From a virus, in the IMG/VR virus record IMGVR_UViG_3300033994_001807, positions 1 through 21,646 of that record: a stretch of 21,646 nucleotides of DNA; one strand, written 5' to 3'. Every line of letters starts with the position of its first letter. Within the stretch, counting starts at the first letter, position 1. The translations under genes and the position numbers were made by a program. This document shows, piece by piece, positions 6,833-13,656 of the stretch. Under the pieces are notes generated by a model, which did no database searches, was not told the DNA's origin, and saw only the letters and a list, made by a program, of their open reading frames with translations.

Positions 6833-8089
6833 TTATTTTTTATGTGATTTAAATCCCTGCCCCTTCATCCACCAAGCCAATGCCCAAGGATTATCAATAC
6901 CCGGTTCATCTTTCATCGCTTTTACTGTTTTTTCCCATCCTTCAGGTGCAACTTCGTTGGTTACTTTTTTATTTTCCATAAATGGTTTAAAAGCCGAAAT
7001 AACCTTATCTGCTGTCATTTTATCAAATTTGTTTTGCATTGCAACATCACCAACTTTGTACAATTTCAACAACTTTTCTGCTGTTTTCTTATCAACTTTT
7101 GTAGAACCAACACGGGAAGTAGAACCATCTACTACACTCTTTAACAAGTCAGATAATTTTACATTTGCTTCATTTACTTTTTTTTTTAAAATAAGATTTG
7201 ATAGTTTCATTTCACCAACAAAATCTTTTGCATTTTCTTTATCTTGCGGGTCTACATCGGTTACTTTATAAGTCTTACCACCAACAGTGAAAGTATCCTC
7301 ACCTGCTGCAATTGCTCTTGCTCTTTCAGCACCAAATTCATTACCTTCATCCATTACGATTTCTGCATCACTCAATTTTCCTTTAACAAGACCACTTACA
7401 GTTCTAATTACAATTTCGTTACCTTTAACAGAATAAACCATCCCTGTCTTATTTTGCGATTTAAGATGGACAGTATCTCCAAACTTTGGTGTTTTTGCTT
7501 CTTTGATTGATTTTTTGTTTATTAATTGACTTAATTTCATGTTTTCTCCTACAAAATCTTTTGCATTTTCTTTATCTTCGGAATCTACATCCGTTACTTT
7601 AAATGTTTTATCACCAACTTGGAATGTATCTTCACCTGCTGCAATTGCTTTTGCTCTTTCAGCACCAAATTCATTACCTTCTTTTATTTCGTAATATTTA
7701 CCCAATATCTCACCAATTTCATCATAAGACGATTCCAACCTTTGCTGGAGAGTTGATACTTCTTTGATAGTGTTTGTAAAAATCTTAAAAGATTCGTTCA
7801 TAGATTTCATATGACGAGAAACAGTTACCTTATCAAACCAATCACCAGTTTCTTGTAAAGTTAATTTATGAGCAGTTTCAACAATCTTTTTAATGTTTTG
7901 GTATGCTTCCATCAAATTACCATTATGGTAAATTGCCTCACCAATTTTTCGGTATGAAGCAACTGCCTCAACAAAAGCCCTTTTTTCTTCATTGGTCATT
8001 TTTGTATCATCTAAATCTTCCTCACCAATGTTTAATCTACGATAATCCATGTGTTGTGATTCTTTTAATAAGTTAAATAGTTTTTTCAT
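6833..8089 (-). CDS. Multi-module putative internal head protein (418 aa)
   Basis: Not a single known enzyme; a chain of small units. Residues 1-10 (MKKLFNLLKE) resemble a capsid-targeting peptide. Residues 11-135 are a helical module (MTNEEKRAFVEAVASYRKIG, LQQRLESSYDEIGEILGKYY) that I recall from other T4-like phages. Residues 137-182 and 248-293 are two near-identical copies of a GNEFGAERAKAIAAGEDTF unit, each followed by a peptide MKLSxLI--KK(S/V)(I/N)(K)E. Residues 201-246 are SH3-like. Residues 380-418 contain GWEKTVKAMKD and NPWALAWWMKGQGFKSH. Junctions SIKE-A (197), KVNE-A (307) and VTNE-V (379) fit prohead-protease specificity. AAGGA precedes the ATG. I infer a packaged, processed protein; function of the pieces is unknown. 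Confidence 0.75.
   Translation of the reverse strand: MKKLFNLLKESQHMDYRRLNIGEEDLDDTKMTNEEKRAFVEAVASYRKIGEAIYHNGNLMEAYQNIKKIVETAHKLTLQETGDWFDKVTVSRHMKSMNESFKIFTNTIKEVSTLQQRLESSYDEIGEILGKYYEIKEGNEFGAERAKAIAAGEDTFQVGDKTFKVTDVDSEDKENAKDFVGENMKLSQLINKKSIKEAKTPKFGDTVHLKSQNKTGMVYSVKGNEIVIRTVSGLVKGKLSDAEIVMDEGNEFGAERARAIAAGEDTFTVGGKTYKVTDVDPQDKENAKDFVGEMKLSNLILKKKVNEANVKLSDLLKSVVDGSTSRVGSTKVDKKTAEKLLKLYKVGDVAMQNKFDKMTADKVISAFKPFMENKKVTNEVAPEGWEKTVKAMKDEPGIDNPWALAWWMKGQGFKSHKK
7193..7348 (-). repeat. Intragenic repeat copy B (GNEFGAER module)
   Basis: Encodes residues 248-299 of the 418-aa protein. It is the second copy of a unit found 333 nt away at 7523-7681, with long identical stretches such as ACAAAATCTTTTGC and CAGCACCAAATTCATTACC on the plus strand. 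The protein copies differ at only a few positions (K/R, Q/T, D/G, F/Y, SE/PQ). Confidence 0.92.
7523..7681 (-). repeat. Intragenic repeat copy A (GNEFGAER module)
   Basis: Encodes residues 137-189 of the same protein and includes the trailing MKLSQL peptide, so the duplicated unit is module plus targeting-like peptide. It has one extra residue (N) before MKLS compared with copy B. A third, more diverged version (GNAFTGALFKARKEGLKEF) sits in the 585-aa protein at about 18420-18485. Confidence 0.92.
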
Positions 8090-8103
8090 TTCATTTCCTT
8101 TTT

Positions 8104-9687
8104 TCAGTAAGAACCTGGTCTATTACCTTTTTTCATAGAAGTTGCCCAAATACCAATCATCTTTTTAATATCAGCGGGAATTTCTTTATCATAAATAGTT
8201 AGTTTACCATCTTTTCCTATATGGGCTATCGTTTCATAATCACCATCTTTTTCTTCTGCCCTATTCCAAATAGTTAAACCATTACCCAAATACCCAGAAC
8301 CAATATCGTATTTTTTAGCTTCCTTCACTAAATTTTGAAATTTCATCAATACAATTGCGTAATTACCCACTTCTCTTTCTGCGCCAGCTGCGTATTTTTT
8401 ATTTACAATTGCAATAGTGTTCCCAGATACTTTAATTATATACATTGGTATCATTTCAGTTGAAAAATCATATTTAATTCCTGCTTTTTTCAATTCAGCA
8501 CCGATATTCATAAAAGAAGATGCGTTTTTTACAGCCGCTTCAATTTTATCTAAATCAGCATCGTATTTACCTTCGTTTACTGATTCATATTTTTGTATAA
8601 ATTGCATAAATGATTTAAAATCTTTTGCCTTTTTTACTGCATCTGCAACATGGGGTCTATCCAATACCTTTCCATATTTTTTTTCAAAATTAGGATTGTA
8701 TCCTGATGTATCTTTGGCCATTTTGTAAAACTCTGCCCAGTCAATTTTATCCTCGTTTATTGATTCATCTATTGCTTTACCAAATCCTTTTTTATTAGCT
8801 AAAGAAACTAAAGTTTTTAAATCTTCGGGCTTGTTTCTATTATACTTATCTGCGTTCTTTCTATTTTTGAATATTACCGATACTTTTTTACCATTATCAT
8901 CAATCATAATGATAATACCATTCTTACCAAAACTTCTTTCATCAAATGCTTTTATAGATTCGTTTAGTAATTTTTCCGAATATACAGTCATACCGGTGTT
9001 GTCCTCAATTGTAAATATATAACCCGGTATATTTGTAACCTTTTTCATATGTTCAAACTTTGCAGGAATTTCATTTTTTGTTTTTACCTGTGTTTGATAA
9101 TATACTTTTTTATTAAACGATACTACAATAGTCCAAGGACCTGTTTGAGAACCCTTTTTAATACCGGCCATCATTTTTGCTAAATTAGTAGCTTCGTTTA
9201 CTGATTCTTTGATATATTTCATAGAAGAGTTTGAACCATCGGTAAAGAATACATTATCACCATCAATCATTTTTACTTTTCTTTTGAATGGGCCTTTTTT
9301 ACCTAAAGCTGCTTCCCAATGTGGATTATCAACAACTTTAACCATTTGTCCAACTTTGATTTCTTCATTTACTGATTCGCCAAACATTTTAATCATTTTC
9401 TTTTGAATTGGATTATTCGGTTTTCCAGACACCGCAGTCACAAAATCCATTCTGTCTGAAAGTTTTCCCTTCTTAACAAATTGGAAAACTTTTTCGATAT
9501 CCAAATTGTGAGTATCAACAAACTTTTGAACTACATCTTTATTTAAACCGGTAAGTCCACCAATTTCCATTGCCGTTCTCGAAGCGGACTCTAATTTTAA
9601 GCTTCTTTGTGCGTTTTGAACTGCCTTCCAATTGATTTCTTTTTTTGCAACCTCTCTAATCATTTTTTTGAGTTGTTCTAATTTCAT
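8104..9687 (-). CDS. Multi-module putative internal head protein (527 aa)
   Basis: A string of at least six small modules separated by near-identical peptides: SVNE-E (108), SVNE-A (165), LLNE-S (243), SINE-D (312), SVNE-G (372) and LVKE-A (456). The start MKLEQLKKMIREVAKK parallels the prepeptides of two proteins at 19153-19996. Module 2 (109-161) looks SH3/KOW-like (VGQMVKVVDN, VKMIDGDNVFFTDGS). The last module (457-527) contains YDIGSGYLGNGLTIWNR and GDYETIAHIGKDGKLTIYD, resembling a domain I recall from large polyvalent proteins of plasmids and conjugative elements. I choose the ATG at 9687 because it overlaps the protease stop as ATGA and yields the MKLEQL start; a 531-aa form from 9699 is possible. 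Inferred: packaged polyprotein cut by the adjacent prohead protease. Confidence 0.75.
   Translation of the reverse strand: MKLEQLKKMIREVAKKEINWKAVQNAQRSLKLESASRTAMEIGGLTGLNKDVVQKFVDTHNLDIEKVFQFVKKGKLSDRMDFVTAVSGKPNNPIQKKMIKMFGESVNEEIKVGQMVKVVDNPHWEAALGKKGPFKRKVKMIDGDNVFFTDGSNSSMKYIKESVNEATNLAKMMAGIKKGSQTGPWTIVVSFNKKVYYQTQVKTKNEIPAKFEHMKKVTNIPGYIFTIEDNTGMTVYSEKLLNESIKAFDERSFGKNGIIIMIDDNGKKVSVIFKNRKNADKYNRNKPEDLKTLVSLANKKGFGKAIDESINEDKIDWAEFYKMAKDTSGYNPNFEKKYGKVLDRPHVADAVKKAKDFKSFMQFIQKYESVNEGKYDADLDKIEAAVKNASSFMNIGAELKKAGIKYDFSTEMIPMYIIKVSGNTIAIVNKKYAAGAEREVGNYAIVLMKFQNLVKEAKKYDIGSGYLGNGLTIWNRAEEKDGDYETIAHIGKDGKLTIYDKEIPADIKKMIGIWATSMKKGNRPGSY
8571..8586 (-). repeat. 16-nt module-junction repeat (copy 1)
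   Basis: The plus-strand word CTTCGTTTACTGATTC encodes the junction peptide ESVNE on the minus strand at residues 368-372 of the 527-aa protein. The same 16 bases recur exactly at 9192-9207 and 18485-18500. Confidence 0.9.
9192..9207 (-). repeat. 16-nt module-junction repeat (copy 2)
   Basis: Exact second copy, encoding ESVNE at residues 161-165 of the 527-aa protein. Near-copies with one mismatch at 9363-9378 and two mismatches at 8751-8766 mark two further junctions in the same gene. Confidence 0.9.
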
Positions 9688-10322
9688 ATTTTTTCCCAAT
9701 TTTTAGGACATTCGCAATATCCACCAATTTCACAAATAATATCTCGCATTATACTATTAGCAGTTTCATATTTATTAATTTTTGATTCTCTACTAACACC
9801 CTCATTAACAGGTTTCATAAAAGCCCCATGAGTAGATGGGTTACTTACAAAATCCCAACAAATTAAATCAAAATCGTTTTCTACAGCAACAGTACCATCT
9901 TCTCTAATTTGACGAACTGAACCCATACCTCGTGAAGATATTCCTACCGTACAACCTGCTTCTATCAATTCTTTAAGTATTCTGCCCGATGGGGTATTTA
10001 GTATTTCTACTTTACCAACAACATCTTTACCATTCCACCATACATCTCTAATAATATGTGAAGTATTTTTTAATTCCACCACCGATGATTCTGGGTGGTC
10101 TAACTCACCATATGCACGATTTTCTGTTATCTCTCTACCCTTATATTTATCAACCTCACGCTTCAAAATATTTTCGGGATATATTCTACCATTTTGGTTT
10201 TTTTCATTTGCCCTTTGAAGAACACCAGTTACAATTAATCTACCATTACCATTCATAGCAGCTTCTTTAAGCTGTTGTGGTTTTACATCAAATACAATAG
10301 TATCAATTAATAGTTGTTTCAT
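9684..10322 (-). CDS. 21: Prohead core protease, gp21-like (family S80)
   Basis: A 212-aa homologue of the T4 gp21 prohead serine protease. Motifs in order are QNGRIYPENIL (43-53), RAYGELDHPE (69-78) with the catalytic His at H76, VWWNGKDVVGKVEIL (94-108), GCTVGISSRGMGSV (123-136) with the catalytic Ser at S129 or S130, and DFDLICWDFVSNPSTHGAFM (150-169). The protease activates inside the prohead and cuts scaffold, capsid and internal proteins after L/I-x-E. PVNE-G at 171-175 is a possible self-processing site. I choose ATG 10320-10322, one base after the upstream stop; a GTG three codons earlier (10331) is also open. Its stop overlaps the 527-aa gene as ATGA. Confidence 0.95.
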   Translation of the reverse strand: MKQLLIDTIVFDVKPQQLKEAAMNGNGRLIVTGVLQRANEKNQNGRIYPENILKREVDKYKGREITENRAYGELDHPESSVVELKNTSHIIRDVWWNGKDVVGKVEILNTPSGRILKELIEAGCTVGISSRGMGSVRQIREDGTVAVENDFDLICWDFVSNPSTHGAFMKPVNEGVSRESKINKYETANSIMRDIICEIGGYCECPKNWEKI

Positions 10323-10323
10323 A

Positions 10324-10851
10324 TCAGGCACCCAATTGTCTTATTTTACTTGAAATCCGGTTTAATCGCTCTGATATTTTAGAAAAATTGTTTCTTGTTT
10401 TTTTCCAATAAGCACCAGATGAAATACCCATTTCTGTCTTTAGTTTTATATTTTGATTTACTAAATGTTCAACCTCATATATCTTTCTATTAATTTCTTT
10501 AATAGCCCTATTAATTTTATATTGGGGGGAACCTGTTTCATCTTTTCGGTATTGACGATAGTTCATTTCATTGATGACATCCTCAATCTTTTTTTCCCAA
10601 TTTTCTAAAAAATTTCTTTTTACACTTTTTATTTTTTTATACCCCAACACCTCAATATGGTCATTATCCATACCCGCCGTATTTTTCGCAAAAGCATGTG
10701 GAGTTCGTGGTGGACCAGCACCGCCATCCAAATTAGCGGTAACATTTTGTTCACCCAAATCCTCATCATCCTTTTCATCGGGATTAACGATTTCCTCTTC
10801 TTCTAATTGCTTAAATTTTTTATCAAGCTCTTCAATTAAAAACCTACTCAT
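10324..10851 (-). CDS. Conserved head-region protein, gp68-position
   Basis: A 175-aa protein of unknown function. An acidic N-terminus (KQLEEEEIVNPDEKDDEDLGE) is followed by GGAGPPRTPHAFAK and VLGYKKIK (about 42-74) and a long basic helical region (SPQYKINRAIKEINRKIYEVE, KIRQLGA). I recall similar sequences next to portal genes in other T4-like environmental phages, but no characterised function. It sits between portal and protease, where T4 carries genes 67 and 68 for prohead core proteins, so a core or assembly role is inferred from position. It overlaps its upstream neighbour by one base (TAATG) and the protease gene follows immediately. Confidence 0.75.
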   Translation of the reverse strand: MSRFLIEELDKKFKQLEEEEIVNPDEKDDEDLGEQNVTANLDGGAGPPRTPHAFAKNTAGMDNDHIEVLGYKKIKSVKRNFLENWEKKIEDVINEMNYRQYRKDETGSPQYKINRAIKEINRKIYEVEHLVNQNIKLKTEMGISSGAYWKKTRNNFSKISERLNRISSKIRQLGA

Positions 10852-11690
10852 TATTGAACACCCTTTAATTCGTTTAACAATTGATAGTATCTTAAAAGCC
10901 CAAGTGCTTGAACCTCCGATACGATTTTTGCGTTGGATAAATTATCAATCAACCCAATAACCTCTTTTAACTTAATGGAAGAAACTTTATCAGTAATTTT
11001 AAACTTTGAGAATTCATTTTTAAGTTTTTTACTTTCCCTTAAAATAAATCTTTTTAAATTGTCTGAATTATCAATATTGTTAATATAATTTCTAAGAACC
11101 AATTTTTGTTCGTTGGTTAGTTCTTTATACTTATCATTAAATTTATCAACTAAAAACTTATAAGCCAATAACCTAACATCTTTTGATTCCTTACTATACA
11201 AATCAGTATTTTCTTCTTTTATAGGTTTTTTTGTTTTTGTTATATTTTCTAAAATTTGATTTTTACATTCAACCCATTCTTTTGGGGATGTATTTTCTTG
11301 ATTTTCAAATAATTTATATATAGTGGCAAGTGATTTATAGTTATTTACCCTATACTTAAAAAAATCTTTAGCATCAAACTTTTCATTTATTGATTTAATA
11401 AGATTATATTTTTCTTTTTTTAAATTCGTTTCATTTAATTTTTTTCTTTCACCCAATACAATATTAAGAAACTCACTTGCTTTATATGTATTATCAAAGT
11501 TTTCTTTGACAAGATATTGATACATTTTAAGTTCTTTACTTAATTCACTACCCTGCTTAAAATGCTTTTTAATAATAGATAATCCTATTGAATTTTTTTC
11601 ATTCAAAGTATCAGATGCAATCTGCCTAACAAGAAGTTCAAATAAAACCCCAGTGTTTTTAAATTTAGAATGCTTTAATTTAGTGTTCAT
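10851..11690 (-). CDS. Conserved head-region protein, gp67-position
   Basis: A 279-aa Lys-rich, predominantly helical protein of unknown function. The N-terminus NTGVLFELLVRQIASDTLNE and the middle segment KEKYNLIKSINEKF...DFFKYRVNNYKSLATIYKLFE look conserved relative to other environmental T4-like phages as I remember them. No catalytic motif, membrane segment or signal peptide is visible. It follows the portal gene by 45 nt, in the slot of the T4 prohead core genes, but it is far longer than T4 gp67 (80 aa) and I see no real similarity. AGGA lies upstream of the ATG. A head assembly role is inferred only from position. Confidence 0.75.
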   Translation of the reverse strand: MNTKLKHSKFKNTGVLFELLVRQIASDTLNEKNSIGLSIIKKHFKQGSELSKELKMYQYLVKENFDNTYKASEFLNIVLGERKKLNETNLKKEKYNLIKSINEKFDAKDFFKYRVNNYKSLATIYKLFENQENTSPKEWVECKNQILENITKTKKPIKEENTDLYSKESKDVRLLAYKFLVDKFNDKYKELTNEQKLVLRNYINNIDNSDNLKRFILRESKKLKNEFSKFKITDKVSSIKLKEVIGLIDNLSNAKIVSEVQALGLLRYYQLLNELKGVQ

Positions 11691-11735
11691 TTATAATTAT
11701 CCTATCTTATCAATAAATAAATATACAAAATTTAA

Positions 11736-13637
11736 TTAAACATCGTTATTTAATATGTTTCTTTCATCCAACATATCAAATTTTTGGTTTTTTTCATCAC
11801 TATCTGTCAACAATGACTCAACTATAATTTTTTTAGTTTTTATTTTTGAATTTTGTAAGCTTGTTTTTAACTGCATCCCTTCAACAGAAAGTGGTGATTT
11901 CCTAAATGTATGGTATGCTTTTTCAGGTTTTATATCCGTTTCATATCCCATTGCGTTTCTTCCAAAAGAACTATCATCAGTTCCAGCAATACTACCCTCT
12001 TCCGGTCTACCAGCCCCTTCAAATCCGCCAGGAGGTGAACCACCTTGATTATCACCAGGAGCAGGTTGCCCTCCCGCTTCTGCTGGTTGTTGTGATAATG
12101 CTGCCAAATCATGCGGAGTTCCAAACGATTCACCAGTCTTAACTGGGTCATTACCCTCATTTTCAATTTGTGCCTGTCTAAATCCTAATTTCAAATCGTT
12201 AATAACCTTAACCTGTTCTGCTTTCCACTCATCATCAGACATGTTAAATATATTTTTATATATCCATTCTTGTGAAAGTAGTTTTGATGTTTTTATATCC
12301 GATGCCAATCGCACATTTTCAATCCAAAGAGCAACCTTTTCTTGCTGATAAATTATTGATGGTGGTGTTAATTCTAAATAAAAGTTAGATAAGGCCTCAT
12401 TTTCATATCCCTGTGCATACAAATGTATGATTGCTATTTTTGTCAATTCGGATAAAACAATTTTTTGTACCCGCTCAATACTCCTAGCAAAACGAATATC
12501 TTGTTGAGCAAGCGTCGCTTTACCCTCTACTCCCTCTTCATATCCAATAAATGCTTTTGGAACTTTAAGAGCGGCCTGCATTCGGTTTTTAAGATAATTT
12601 ATATCCTCAATACCAGTGAATTCCATTCCACCCAAAGTATCAATTTGAGTACCACTTTGACCACCTCTTACGGGTAAATAATAATCTTCTAACATATTTT
12701 GTATGTTAAATTTAAGATTATAATCACCAGTTGCTTCATCTACATAAGGAACTTTTTTCATTTGGTCTATAATGTTCTTAACATGCTGGTCTACTTCATT
12801 TGGTGGTATGTTACCAACATCAATTTTAAATACCCTTTTTTCAGGAGCACGCATAATACGATGAATTAACATCGCATCTTCCATAAGGGTTAATTGTTTC
12901 CAAGTTTTTCTAGCAGGTTCTAATAAGGAACGACCATAAGGTAAAAAGTTTGTGTCTGAAAATAACCTAAAATGGGCTATTTTATAAAATGGAATATAAT
13001 TTTGTATATCGTTGCTAGATTTTTGATAATTAAATCCGGTAGCACCACCACCCATCGTTGTCATTTTAAATCTAACTTCATATGGGTTATCGGAATTAAA
13101 CCCCTCTTCTCTTTCAATTTCATATGCTGATATTGGTGATACATTTACAATACCAATACCCTCTTCAATATCTAAGTTAAGATAGTAATCGCCATATTTA
13201 TTCATCCCTCTAATCCACGCCCAAAGATTAAATTCTATATTAAGGACATCATAAAAAAGATTTTGTAATATTTTTTTAATATTTTCATCATCCGAATTAA
13301 TCCTCAATACATCCCCAAGATCGTTTTTGAGGGTGCATTCATCCGAGTAAATATCTAAAACGGATGCAATAATTGAATCTTTATCCATCGCCTCATAATC
13401 AGTATAAAGTTCTAACCGATTGGATGAATAATTGTATTGATTATTGTAAGTTTCCCAATTTTGACGAGATGAGTGTAATCTACCAAATCTATCGTAGTAG
13501 GAAGTTCCTTTTATATTACCCTGCGATTGTAATCGTTGTGTATCAATAGCCCTAGTTTTACCCTTACCAATTCTTCTTACTACAACCTGAGTTGAAAAGA
13601 GTTTTTGTAATCTACCGAATAAAGATTTATCTGCCAT
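11736..13637 (-). CDS. 20: Portal vertex protein, gp20-like
   Basis: A 633-aa portal protein. Family features include YTDYEAMDKDSIIASVLDIYSDE (about 78-100), WAWIRGMNKYGDYYLN (about 136-151), HFRLFSDTNFLPYGRSLLEPAR (about 222-243), MEDAMLIHRIMRAPEKRVF (about 251-269), and KVPKAFIGYEEGVEGKATLAQQDIRFA (about 359-385). These match T4 gp20, the dodecameric ring through which DNA is packaged and to which the tail attaches. It is about 110 residues longer than T4 gp20, mainly from a C-terminal Gly/Pro/Gln-rich tail (about 510-555, GQPAPGDNQGGSPPGG) that is probably disordered. It follows the terminase gene by 19 nt; a TATTTATA box lies only 3 nt before its ATG. Confidence 0.96.
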   Translation of the reverse strand: MADKSLFGRLQKLFSTQVVVRRIGKGKTRAIDTQRLQSQGNIKGTSYYDRFGRLHSSRQNWETYNNQYNYSSNRLELYTDYEAMDKDSIIASVLDIYSDECTLKNDLGDVLRINSDDENIKKILQNLFYDVLNIEFNLWAWIRGMNKYGDYYLNLDIEEGIGIVNVSPISAYEIEREEGFNSDNPYEVRFKMTTMGGGATGFNYQKSSNDIQNYIPFYKIAHFRLFSDTNFLPYGRSLLEPARKTWKQLTLMEDAMLIHRIMRAPEKRVFKIDVGNIPPNEVDQHVKNIIDQMKKVPYVDEATGDYNLKFNIQNMLEDYYLPVRGGQSGTQIDTLGGMEFTGIEDINYLKNRMQAALKVPKAFIGYEEGVEGKATLAQQDIRFARSIERVQKIVLSELTKIAIIHLYAQGYENEALSNFYLELTPPSIIYQQEKVALWIENVRLASDIKTSKLLSQEWIYKNIFNMSDDEWKAEQVKVINDLKLGFRQAQIENEGNDPVKTGESFGTPHDLAALSQQPAEAGGQPAPGDNQGGSPPGGFEGAGRPEEGSIAGTDDSSFGRNAMGYETDIKPEKAYHTFRKSPLSVEGMQLKTSLQNSKIKTKKIIVESLLTDSDEKNQKFDMLDERNILNNDV

Positions 13638-13640
13638 AAG

Positions 13641-13648
13641 TATAAATA
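13641..13648 (-). promoter_or_regulatory. TATTTATA box abutting the portal start
   Basis: Coding-strand TATTTATA ends only 3 nt before the portal ATG (context ATTATATTTATACTTATG). If it were a -10 box the transcript would be nearly leaderless, so this copy argues that the motif may instead act in translation initiation or be a protein-binding site. Confidence 0.25.
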
Positions 13649-13656
13649 TAATTTTT

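Noticed and set aside
7193-7681. Possible CRISPR-like or transposon repeat
   Set aside because: The two long copies are in frame within one gene and encode nearly the same peptide, so this is an intragenic module duplication.
9685-9699. ATG at 9699 for the 527-aa protein
   Set aside because: The ATG at 9687 forms the ATGA overlap with the protease stop and gives the MKLEQL prepeptide. The difference is only four residues, so I cannot exclude the earlier start.
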